From contig CBDDKF010000027.1 in assembly GCA_965230015.1 (NCBI GenBank), positions 213,161-277,160 of the forward strand: a stretch of DNA of 64,000 nucleotides, read 5' to 3'. Made by a program: the position numbers and the translations under genes. Origin of the DNA: JABSQH01 sp965230015. Lineage in GTDB: Bacteria > Actinomycetota > Acidimicrobiia > Acidimicrobiales > Ilumatobacteraceae. Below are positions 26,470 to 33,484 of this stretch, piece by piece (positions within the stretch are counted from its first letter, which is position 1; the number at the start of each line of letters is the position of its first letter). The notes under the pieces are model-generated. The model did not search any database. It was not told the origin of the DNA and worked only from the letters and a program-made list of their open reading frames with translations.

Positions 26470-27234
26470 ATGGCTGACGTGTTCCACCTCGGGCTCGTTC
26501 GATCGGATCTCGACGGCGCCGACGTGGCCATTCTTCCGGGTGATCCGGGCCGCGTTCCCAAAGTCGCCGCACTCCTCGACGACCCTGTCGAACTTGCCGC
26601 GACCCGCGAGTTCACCTCGTGGCGGGGCACCGCCGGTGGACAGCCCATCGTGGTGTGTTCGACGGGCATCGGCGGGCCGTCGACCTCGATTGCGGTGGAA
26701 GAACTCGGGCAACTCGGCGTGACCACGTTCCTGCGCGTCGGTACCACCGGCGCCATCCAGCCGCACATCGACATCGCCGACGTCATCGTGACCACCGGGG
26801 CGGTGCGCCTCGACGGCGCCAGCGGGCACTTCGCCCCGCTCGAGTACCCCGCGGTGGCCAGTTACGACTGTGTCCACGCGCTGGTCGCCGCGGCGAACGA
26901 ACAAGGGATTCCGGTGCACACCGGCGTGACCGTCTCGTCCGACACCTTCTATCCGGGCCAAGAGCGCTACGACACCGTGTCGGGCTACGTGCGTCGCTCG
27001 CTCCAGGGCACGCGTGAAGAGTGGTCACAGTTGAACGTGCTCAACTACGAGATGGAGGGCGCCACGCTCTTCACCCAGTGCGCCACCAATGGATGGCGCG
27101 CGGGCATGGTGGCGGGAGTGCTCGTGAACCGCACCACGCAAGAGATCCCCGACGACGACGTGCACGATCGTGTGGTGGCCAACGCGGTCGACATCGTTGT
27201 CGCCGCCGCGCGACGGCTGGTCGGCGAGCGTTAG
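26470..27234 (+). CDS. udp: Uridine phosphorylase
   Basis: The 254-residue enzyme cleaves uridine with phosphate to uracil and ribose-1-phosphate. The start HLGLVRSDLDGADVAILPGD places the phosphate loop GDPGR near residue 25. The stretches STGIGGPSTSIAVEEL near residue 65 and RVGTTGAIQ near residue 89 are typical, and the nucleoside-binding NYEMEGATLF is near residue 196. Its uracil product can feed upp at 38.8 kb, and ribose-1-phosphate the phosphomutase at 37 kb. It is inserted among moa genes, which carries no obvious functional meaning. Confidence 0.92.
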   Translation: MADVFHLGLVRSDLDGADVAILPGDPGRVPKVAALLDDPVELAATREFTSWRGTAGGQPIVVCSTGIGGPSTSIAVEELGQLGVTTFLRVGTTGAIQPHIDIADVIVTTGAVRLDGASGHFAPLEYPAVASYDCVHALVAAANEQGIPVHTGVTVSSDTFYPGQERYDTVSGYVRRSLQGTREEWSQLNVLNYEMEGATLFTQCATNGWRAGMVAGVLVNRTTQEIPDDDVHDRVVANAVDIVVAAARRLVGER

Positions 27235-27258
27235 TCGTTGCGCACGCGTCGGCGAGCG

Positions 27259-28041
27259 TCAGAGGTCGCTGGCGGCGCGGAACCGTTGCGCCACCGACTC
27301 GTCGCCGAAGAACTGCAGCTCGCCGGCGCTGCGGCCCCACAGCCACAACAGCACGTCGGGGGCCGCCCCACGGATGGCGACGTCGCCCTTGGCGTGCTCG
27401 CGGGTGAAGGTGGCACCACTCGCGTCGAGGGCGGTGATCATCCACTCGCCGTCGACTTTCGAGCGATCGTCGGTGCCCTCGACCACGTCGGCGTCGGTAT
27501 CGGTGCAGTGGATGTGCACCGTGCCGCCGACCGCGTCGGCACCGTCGGCCAGCCGGGCGTGCCAAGTGAGGAACTCGTCGATGCCGTCAGCCGCCACCGC
27601 TGTGGGGATCGTGTAGGGCCGACCGACGGTGTTGGCTGCGTCCCAGCGGTGCACCGCGGTTTCCTGGGTCATCCGGCGGCGCACCCAGGCCACATCGTGC
27701 TCGCCGGCCCAGGTCCACACCGGGCGTCCGGTTCGACTGTCGATCAGGGCCGAGTACAGCGCCGTGTGCGCTGCAGTGATCCAGTCGATGAGCACGTCGT
27801 CCGCTGGGCGAGCGGGGTTGCGGTCGATCTGTTTCACCTGCTCGACGTCGGTGATGCGGTCGGCAACCACCGTTCCCCAGAACTCCCACACCTTGCCGAT
27901 GTGCCAGCCGAGGTCGCCGAGCGTCCAGCCGGGACACGACGGCACGTCGGCGGTGAGGCCGTAGTCGACGAGGATGTCGATCAGGCGCACGCCGTCCGTG
28001 CGGATGTGGGCGATCGCGTCGTACGGCAACTCCTCGGACAT
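27259..28041 (-). CDS. Maleylpyruvate isomerase family mycothiol-dependent protein
   Basis: The 260-residue protein has an N-terminal four-helix DinB-like domain with the conserved PSCPGWTLGDLGWHIGKV near residue 34 and TQETAVHRWDA near residue 126. These supply a His, a Glu and a His as metal ligands. A C-terminal sterol-carrier-like domain ends with DVLLWLWGR near residue 230. The family is typical of actinobacteria and uses mycothiol in the characterised isomerase; most members, including this one, have unknown substrates. The gene is convergent with udp across 24 bases and divergent from moaC across 47 bases. Confidence 0.8.
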   Translation of the reverse strand: MSEELPYDAIAHIRTDGVRLIDILVDYGLTADVPSCPGWTLGDLGWHIGKVWEFWGTVVADRITDVEQVKQIDRNPARPADDVLIDWITAAHTALYSALIDSRTGRPVWTWAGEHDVAWVRRRMTQETAVHRWDAANTVGRPYTIPTAVAADGIDEFLTWHARLADGADAVGGTVHIHCTDTDADVVEGTDDRSKVDGEWMITALDASGATFTREHAKGDVAIRGAAPDVLLWLWGRSAGELQFFGDESVAQRFRAASDL

Positions 28042-28088
28042 GGGCGGAACGGTACCGCTCCGATCGGCCGACTAGCGTCTGGTCTCCC

Positions 28089-28574
28089 ATGAGTGATCTG
28101 TCGTTCACCCACCTCGACCCGCTCGGCCGTGCGCGGATGGTCGACGTCACCCCGAAGGAACCAACACATCGGCGCGCCGTCGCCCGGTGCAAAGTGTTCA
28201 TGCAACCCGAGACCACCACGGCGATCGCCAATCGCGAGGTGAAGAAGGGCGACGTGCTCGCCGTGGCGCGGGTGGCCGGTATCCAGGCGGCCAAACGGAC
28301 TGCCGACATGATCCCGCTGTGCCACCCGTTGCTGGTGGGTGCCGTGTCGATCAACTTCGAGATCGGTGACGATTTCGTGGCGATCGAGGCGCACGTGGAC
28401 ACCGTCGATCGCACCGGGGTCGAGATGGAGGCGCTGCATGCGTGCAGCACTGCCGCGCTCACCGTGTACGACATGTGCAAGTCGGCCGACCGCGGCATGG
28501 TCATCGGCGAGCTCACCTTGTGGGAGAAGGCCGGCGGTCGCTCCGGCACGTTCCGTCGCGACCACGTCGAGTAA
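28089..28574 (+). CDS. moaC: Cyclic pyranopterin monophosphate synthase
   Basis: The 161-residue enzyme converts the MoaA product to cyclic pyranopterin monophosphate. Visible are VKKGDVLAVARVAGI near residue 50, the substrate-pocket stretch MIPLCHPL near residue 72, and TGVEMEALHACSTAALTVYDMCK near residue 113, all near-invariant in the family (only their first few residues are decisive). Length is typical. The ATG is 47 bases from the divergent start. The sepX-like gene follows after a 228-base gap with its own candidate promoter. Confidence 0.95.
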   Translation: MSDLSFTHLDPLGRARMVDVTPKEPTHRRAVARCKVFMQPETTTAIANREVKKGDVLAVARVAGIQAAKRTADMIPLCHPLLVGAVSINFEIGDDFVAIEAHVDTVDRTGVEMEALHACSTAALTVYDMCKSADRGMVIGELTLWEKAGGRSGTFRRDHVE

Positions 28575-28684
28575 ACCGTCACTCGGGCCGTCAATAATCG
28601 CCCGCCACCCGCACCCCTACCGGCCGCAAGCATCCGCCGCAGAGCGTGACCGAGTCACTACTGTGACGGTTGTCCCATCCATCG

Positions 28685-28714
28685 TTGCCCGCTCTGTCAC
28701 AATCGTCGTAGAAT
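28685..28714 (+). promoter_or_regulatory. Candidate promoter of the SepX-like gene
   Basis: TTGCCC at 28685-28690 and TAGAAT at 28709-28714 are separated by 18 bases, a plausible housekeeping -35/-10 pair, about 90 bases before the ATG. The rest of the 228-base gap between moaC and this gene holds no visible gene. The call rests on consensus alone. Confidence 0.35.
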
Positions 28715-28802
28715 CGTCACATACCGACTCGGGCGTCACCCGCCCGTCGCTTCCCGGTCACCTCCACCAACTTCACCGCACTTCACGATCTTTCTCGCAC
28801 GT

Positions 28803-29486
28803 ATGGCTCAACTCGTTCTCCTCGTCGTCGCTGCCGCCTGGGCCGCTGTGCTCATTCCCCCAATGTTGCGATCACGGATGGACAACCGGCCCAACTCGTC
28901 GGTGACCGACTTCCGCCGGCAACTGAAGACGCTCCAGAGCACCTCGACCCCGCCACGTGGGGCGATCCGTCCCATCGGTCGGCCGCTGGCACCGGCGGGT
29001 CGCTCGGCTGGACGTGCGGGGACCCGCAACGGCCGCACGCAGCGGACCCACGACGGCGCACCGCATCATCGCCAGGCGTCGCTACGGTCGGCAACTCCCT
29101 CGACGCGCTCGGCCGGGGCCCGGTCGTCCACCACACGGCAGCGTGCGAACGGCGATGCCGGCGGGTTCCGTACGCACGGCAGCGCCGCCAGTGAGCCGCA
29201 CTGGGACCATCGCACCACCCAGATGCAACGTTCCGGCCATCTGCAGCGTTCACGGTCGGCCCCCGAACCACGTGACGAGTCTCGACGCCGTCGGAGCAAC
29301 GTGCTGTTCTTGCTGGTGATCACCACCGCCTGCTCGCTGTTCCTCGCCGCCACGACGTCGTCGACCGTCCTGTTGTACGTGTTCGCGCTGTCGTTCTTGG
29401 CCTTGTGTGGCTACGTGTACCTGCTGGCCCAGATTCGCCAGCGTGAGCAGTCGGGCTGGCACGACGGCTGGCTCGAGCAGCGCTAG
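28803..29486 (+). CDS. SepX/GlpR-like divisome membrane protein
   Basis: The 227-residue protein has an N-terminal hydrophobic helix (residues 3-21) ending in WAAVLIPPMLR and a short FRRQLKTL block. A long basic, Ser/Arg/Thr-rich disordered linker spans about 45-158. Two adjacent transmembrane helices follow at about 163-180 and 184-205. The layout matches actinobacterial SepX/GlpR proteins, which stabilise the division septum. The neighbourhood (galU, moeA, moaC before; tRNA-Ala after) is the same as for SepX genes in other actinobacteria, which supports the call. Sequence similarity by eye is confined to the first 45 residues and the tail. Confidence 0.68.
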   Translation: MAQLVLLVVAAAWAAVLIPPMLRSRMDNRPNSSVTDFRRQLKTLQSTSTPPRGAIRPIGRPLAPAGRSAGRAGTRNGRTQRTHDGAPHHRQASLRSATPSTRSAGARSSTTRQRANGDAGGFRTHGSAASEPHWDHRTTQMQRSGHLQRSRSAPEPRDESRRRRSNVLFLLVITTACSLFLAATTSSTVLLYVFALSFLALCGYVYLLAQIRQREQSGWHDGWLEQR

Positions 29487-29572
29487 CCCACGCCGCAGCA
29501 CCCCACCGCTCGGCGCAGCGCCGATTCGCCGGCTGAACGTGGCCGGCGACCGCTACACTTCTCCGGCCGTAC

Positions 29573-29645
29573 GGGGCTATAGCTCAGTTGGTAGAGCGCG
29601 ACAATCGCACTGTCGAGGTCAGGAGTTCGATTCTCCTTAGCTCCA
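29573..29645 (+). tRNA. tRNA-Ala, anticodon CGC
   Basis: The 73-base cloverleaf has acceptor arm GGGGCTA/TAGCTCC, a D arm GCTC...GAGC, anticodon stem CGACA/TGTCG with loop atcgcac (anticodon CGC at 29606-29608, reading GCG), a 5-base variable loop and T arm AGGAG ttcgatt CTCCT. The third acceptor pair is G with T, the G3:U70 identity element of alanine tRNA. The discriminator is A. CCA is not encoded. It follows the sepX-like gene, as in other actinobacteria. Confidence 0.95.
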
Positions 29646-29762
29646 CAACCCGTCGATCGCGCAGTCAATCGATCGACACCGCCAATCGGCACGGTCGATG
29701 GGCGCGATCGATCAGCACGGTCAATCGACAGGGATCGGGCGTCACGCCGCCCTCTCGGTTCG

Positions 29763-30713
29763 TTACGCCGGTTCTGGCGTCGGTGGCGTCCACGAGCCGT
29801 CGAGCACGCTCGGACGCGGCTTGTACACGCGCAACGCGTAGTTCCATCCGTCGGTGATCGGCAGCCAGTTGGGTTCGTCGAGCACTTGCGTGGAGAACAG
29901 CACGGTCACCGATCCGTCGGCCGCCGGTTGCGCGGTCACGCTGTTCAGGCTGTACCGCTTCTGTTCGTTGGCCTCCAAGAACCCGTCGGCGTTGTACACC
30001 GTCACCGACCAGAAGGCGTCTGCGGGAACGTCGCGCAGGGTCATCGTGTGGTCGGCGGTGGGGCGTCGCTCGGCGTCGACGATGTAGAACGCCTCATGCT
30101 CGGGGAGCCCGCCCCACCCCATGGCCGTGCCGATGAGGTGGTGTACCGGATCGACGGCACCCTTCGTACCGAACATCGCGACGGCATTGCCGAGCCCAGC
30201 GGCCAATCCATTGAGGTGACGTGCCGTGCGCTTCCCGCCCTCGATGTCGTAGTCGGGATGGGTGAATGGTCGTGCTGCGCCGGCCGAGAGCTCGAGCGCA
30301 TCTTGCAGGGCGTGGACGGTGCCAATGTCGTCACCGTTGTCGGGATCGACGAACGTCCGCCCGATCAACGCGACATAGTCGGTGTCGAACTCGTCCACGG
30401 TCAGGTCGAACACTCCCGGTTCGTCGAAGATGCGGTTGGTGTAGTGGTCCTCGTTGACGACCTGCACGGACATGTACCGATCGCCGCTGTCGGGGATGGT
30501 CAGTGTGGCGCCGGCGCTGAGGTCGACGACGGCGATGCTGTAGAGGGTGTCGCGGTTCATGCGGATCACGCTCTGCTTCGACGCCCCCTGCGGTCGGCGA
30601 GCGTGCACCCAGTCGTTGACGCCGCCCGTCAGCGCGAGTTGGCCGTCGAACATCCGGGCGGTTTCGGCGCGCACGAAGTTGTCCACGTTCACGATGACGG
30701 TCATGGCCGGCAC
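29763..30713 (-). CDS. DUF1254/DUF1214 domain protein
   Basis: The 316-residue protein starts at ATG 30713 or 30704. The N-terminal half has the DUF1254 pattern, with VIRMNRDTLYSIAVVDL near residue 47 and RYMSVQVVNEDHYTN near residue 79. The C-terminal half has the DUF1214 pattern, with LRDVPADAFWSVTVYNADGF near residue 228 and the final NWLPITDGWNYALRVYKPR near residue 285. No signal peptide is visible. Function of the family is not established. It is divergent from the methyltransferase gene, with 28 bases between starts. Confidence 0.82.
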   Translation of the reverse strand: MPAMTVIVNVDNFVRAETARMFDGQLALTGGVNDWVHARRPQGASKQSVIRMNRDTLYSIAVVDLSAGATLTIPDSGDRYMSVQVVNEDHYTNRIFDEPGVFDLTVDEFDTDYVALIGRTFVDPDNGDDIGTVHALQDALELSAGAARPFTHPDYDIEGGKRTARHLNGLAAGLGNAVAMFGTKGAVDPVHHLIGTAMGWGGLPEHEAFYIVDAERRPTADHTMTLRDVPADAFWSVTVYNADGFLEANEQKRYSLNSVTAQPAADGSVTVLFSTQVLDEPNWLPITDGWNYALRVYKPRPSVLDGSWTPPTPEPA

Positions 30714-30741
30714 GCTACTGCGACCCGGGTACGGTGACCTC

Positions 30742-31521
30742 GTGGATGCCCTCCCGGGTCACGTCGCCGAAAACCGCCGCTACTGGGACGCCGAGGCACC
30801 CAAGTGGGCCGAGGGCGGTCGACGGGCCTGGGGGCAGGAACCGAGGTGGGGGATCTGGCAGCTGCCCGACCACGAGGTGTCGCTGTTGCCTGCCGATCTC
30901 ACCGGGCGCCGAGTAATCGAGCTCGGCTGTGGCACCGGCTACGTCTCGGCGTGGGCCCATCGTCGCGGCGCAGTGCACCAGTACGCGATCGACAACTCCG
31001 ATGCGCAGTTGGCGACCGCTCGCCAACTCGCTGCCGAGCACGGCGTGACCGACATCGAGTGGGTTCACGGCAACGCCGAGACCGTCGAGCAACCCGACGA
31101 GTCGTTCGACTTCGCCGTCAGTGAGTACGGCGCGGCGATCTGGTGCGACCCCGACATATGGATTCCCGAAGCGCACCGCCTGCTGCGACCCGGAGGTGAA
31201 CTGGCCTTTCTCGGGAACCATCCACTGGCGATCATCTGCGCCGACGTCGACGGCGCCGAACCGACTGGCTACACCCTCGAGCGGGCCTACTTCGGCCTCG
31301 ACGCCATCGATTGGACAGCGGCGACGGAAGACCCCGGCGGCATCGAGTTCAACCGACCGATCAGCGAGTGGCTCGCACTGTTTCGCCGGGTGGGATTCGA
31401 AGTGCTCGACTATCGCGAGCTGCAAGCCCCCGATGACGCCGACGGCGTGCAGTTCTGGACGCCCGCAGAGTGGGCCAAGCGGTTTCCATCCGAACAGGTG
31501 TGGTGGCTGCGCAAGCGCTGA
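30742..31521 (+). CDS. SAM-dependent class I methyltransferase
   Basis: The 259-residue protein carries a Rossmann methyltransferase domain. Motif I, VIELGCGTGYVSAWA, is near residue 60. The acidic residue of motif II is in YAIDNSDAQ near residue 83. Motif IV is FDFAVSEYGAAIW near residue 121, and the post-motif LLRPGGELAFLGNHPL near residue 150. Its N-terminus, ENRRYWDAEAPKWAE, is typical of small-molecule methyltransferases. The substrate is unknown. GTG 30742 is chosen because upstream codons overlap the divergent gene. Confidence 0.82.
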   Translation: MDALPGHVAENRRYWDAEAPKWAEGGRRAWGQEPRWGIWQLPDHEVSLLPADLTGRRVIELGCGTGYVSAWAHRRGAVHQYAIDNSDAQLATARQLAAEHGVTDIEWVHGNAETVEQPDESFDFAVSEYGAAIWCDPDIWIPEAHRLLRPGGELAFLGNHPLAIICADVDGAEPTGYTLERAYFGLDAIDWTAATEDPGGIEFNRPISEWLALFRRVGFEVLDYRELQAPDDADGVQFWTPAEWAKRFPSEQVWWLRKR

Positions 31522-31574
31522 ACCCCTCTTGATCGGGCCGGTTCAATCGGGCCGGGTCGATGCGACCCGCTCCA

Positions 31575-32444
31575 TCAGGCGACTGGTGCGGCGTAGACCA
31601 CGATGTTCTCGCGATAGCGCCGGAGGTCGGGGTTGAAGTCGCCGCCGCAGGTGATCAACACGAGCTCTTCGTCGCCGGTGTTGCGCCACAACCGTTCACG
31701 CGGCAGCTCCAACTTTCCATAGGTTGCCCGCTCGGTGACTTCGTAGTGGCGAGTGGTGCCGTCGTCGAGGGTCACGGCGATGCGGTTGCCCGGCTCGACG
31801 GCGCCGAGTTGGGCGAACGGGCCGGTCGTGCCGTTCCACGACACGTGGGCCGCGAGCACGGTTGCGCCTGGGCGGCCGGCGGTGGCCCCGTAGCGATACC
31901 AGCCGATCTCGGTCTCGTCGGGGATCTCCATCTGCCCGTCGGGCTCCAATCCGATGTCGCGCACGGGAAACCGGGTGACGTCGATCGTGTCGATCTCGAT
32001 CCCCACCGGTCGAGGCCGCGCTTCGATGTCGGCGGGGATCGCCGAGAATCGATCGCCGAGCTCGGCGACCAGCGGCGACACCGCCTCGACGGCGTCGTCG
32101 GCGCTCGCCGGGGCGCCGTTCGGCATCCCGCCGCCGTTGGTGTTGTCCCCCTCGGCGACGGGAGGGTCCACCGAGGGGGACGGACGACCAACTGCGGGAG
32201 GGGACTCCCCGTTGGTCGCAGACCGCTCGGCGGGAACATCGAGCGGCGGCACGGTGGTGGGCGGAACTGCGGCGACAACGTCGGGAACGTTGAGCACGAC
32301 CTCGTCGTCGGAGCCGCTGGCTCCTTGAATGCCCACCACGATCAGTGCCGCTCCGGCGAGCGCCGCTCCAGCGGCGACGGCACCCAGCCAGCGCGTGCGG
32401 CGCGGAGTGGGGTCGTCTGCTGGAGCGGCGGCCGGAGCGGGCAT
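31575..32444 (-). CDS. Class E/F-type sortase
   Basis: The 289-residue transpeptidase has an N-terminal transmembrane anchor at about residues 20-42 and a Pro/Ser/Thr linker to residue 140. The sortase beta-barrel follows, with catalytic His in LAAHVSW near residue 198, Cys in LITCGGDF near residue 265 and Arg in RRYRENIVVYA near residue 277. It would attach surface proteins to the cell wall at the outer membrane face. The DUF4397 gene with a C-terminal sorting-like tail is immediately upstream on the same strand, 83 bases away, and is a likely substrate. Two LPETG proteins at 51.6-53.8 kb are further candidates. Confidence 0.87.
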   Translation of the reverse strand: MPAPAAAPADDPTPRRTRWLGAVAAGAALAGAALIVVGIQGASGSDDEVVLNVPDVVAAVPPTTVPPLDVPAERSATNGESPPAVGRPSPSVDPPVAEGDNTNGGGMPNGAPASADDAVEAVSPLVAELGDRFSAIPADIEARPRPVGIEIDTIDVTRFPVRDIGLEPDGQMEIPDETEIGWYRYGATAGRPGATVLAAHVSWNGTTGPFAQLGAVEPGNRIAVTLDDGTTRHYEVTERATYGKLELPRERLWRNTGDEELVLITCGGDFNPDLRRYRENIVVYAAPVA

Positions 32445-32527
32445 GGAGTTGGGGGTGTTGTTGAGGAGGTTCTATTGAAGTGGTGTTGGTGAACTGATGT
32501 CGTTGACGTTGATGTCGTTGACGGTGT

Positions 32528-33385
32528 TCAGTTCTCCACGGTGCGGCGACGCAGGGCCACCGCTCCACCGGCCAGCAGGAACATGCCGGCGGCAGCCGCG
32601 AAGAGGACCATCGAGTTGCTCGACGACTCGAGCGCGCCACCGGTATTCACGGCAGTGGGCTGCGGGGTGCCGTCGCCACCTTCGTCCTCGGCGCCGGCCG
32701 GGGCCTGTGTGGCGGCAACCTCGGCGAGCGGGAACTCCTGGGTGTAGAAGGTGAACGTGCCGCCGTCGAGCGAACCGACGGCGTACACCACCAGACCGGT
32801 GCCGGCCTCGAGGAACACGGTCGGCACGTCGGCGATCGGGTCGCCACCAGCGGGCGCGATCTGCGCGCCAGCGATCTCGCCAGCCGGCAGGTCGAGGGCC
32901 GCCTCGTCCGGGTTCGACAGGCCGCTGATCACGGCCTCGCCACCAACCAGGATGTCGACGGCAGGCGCAGCAGCGTCGTGGCGGACGATCAGGCGGCCCT
33001 GCTCGTCGCCAGCGGCGCTGGTGTCGTTCTCGTAGGGCGTGATGGTCGGATTGCCGTCGGCGTCGAGGTGCGCAATCACGGTCCAGTTGCCCGAGGCGGG
33101 CACTGCCAGCTCGGGCACTTCGATCACCGCGTCGGCGATGTCGCCACCGGCGGGCACGACGGCCACGTCGGTGAGGGTCTGGCCGCCAAAGGCGCTGATG
33201 TCTTGCATGTCGCCGGGCTGGAAGTCGGGGATGACCTCGGCGCCGCCGACGTAGACGTCGACGGGCACATCGGGGATGCCGTGCAGCAGCATCACGCTGG
33301 CGTCGTCCTGGGCGCTCGCCGCGCCTGCCGGCACGGTGATCAACGCAGCGGCCGCGGCGGCGGCTGCGACGAGGAGCTTCTTCAT
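32528..33385 (-). CDS. Secreted DUF4397 protein with LPxTG-like C-terminal tail
   Basis: The 285-residue protein starts at ATG 33385, which gives a signal peptide (MKKLL, Ala core, ASAQDD). Two DUF4397-like domains follow: HGIPDVPVDVYVGG near residue 35 and RHDAAAPAVDILVGG near residue 140. Residues about 230-285 hold an Ala/Pro/Gly linker, the stretch QPTAVNTGG, a hydrophobic helix and a basic RRRTVEN end. That is the layout of a sortase signal, but with AVNTG in place of LPxTG. The sortase gene is directly downstream, so the pair is probably a dedicated anchor system. Confidence 0.82.
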   Translation of the reverse strand: MKKLLVAAAAAAAALITVPAGAASAQDDASVMLLHGIPDVPVDVYVGGAEVIPDFQPGDMQDISAFGGQTLTDVAVVPAGGDIADAVIEVPELAVPASGNWTVIAHLDADGNPTITPYENDTSAAGDEQGRLIVRHDAAAPAVDILVGGEAVISGLSNPDEAALDLPAGEIAGAQIAPAGGDPIADVPTVFLEAGTGLVVYAVGSLDGGTFTFYTQEFPLAEVAATQAPAGAEDEGGDGTPQPTAVNTGGALESSSNSMVLFAAAAGMFLLAGGAVALRRRTVEN

Positions 33386-33484
33386 CGGGTTCGTCCTTTC
33401 GACGTGGCGACCGCGGACCATCCCCGGTCGACAACTTCTACGGACTCACGCCGCTCCTGGATGACGAGTTTCGGTGATTCTGCG

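Noticed and set aside
29646..29762. Repeated atcgatcg strings after tRNA-Ala considered as a second RNA gene or attachment site
   Set aside because: No second cloverleaf can be drawn, no direct repeat of the tRNA 3' end and no integrase gene are present.
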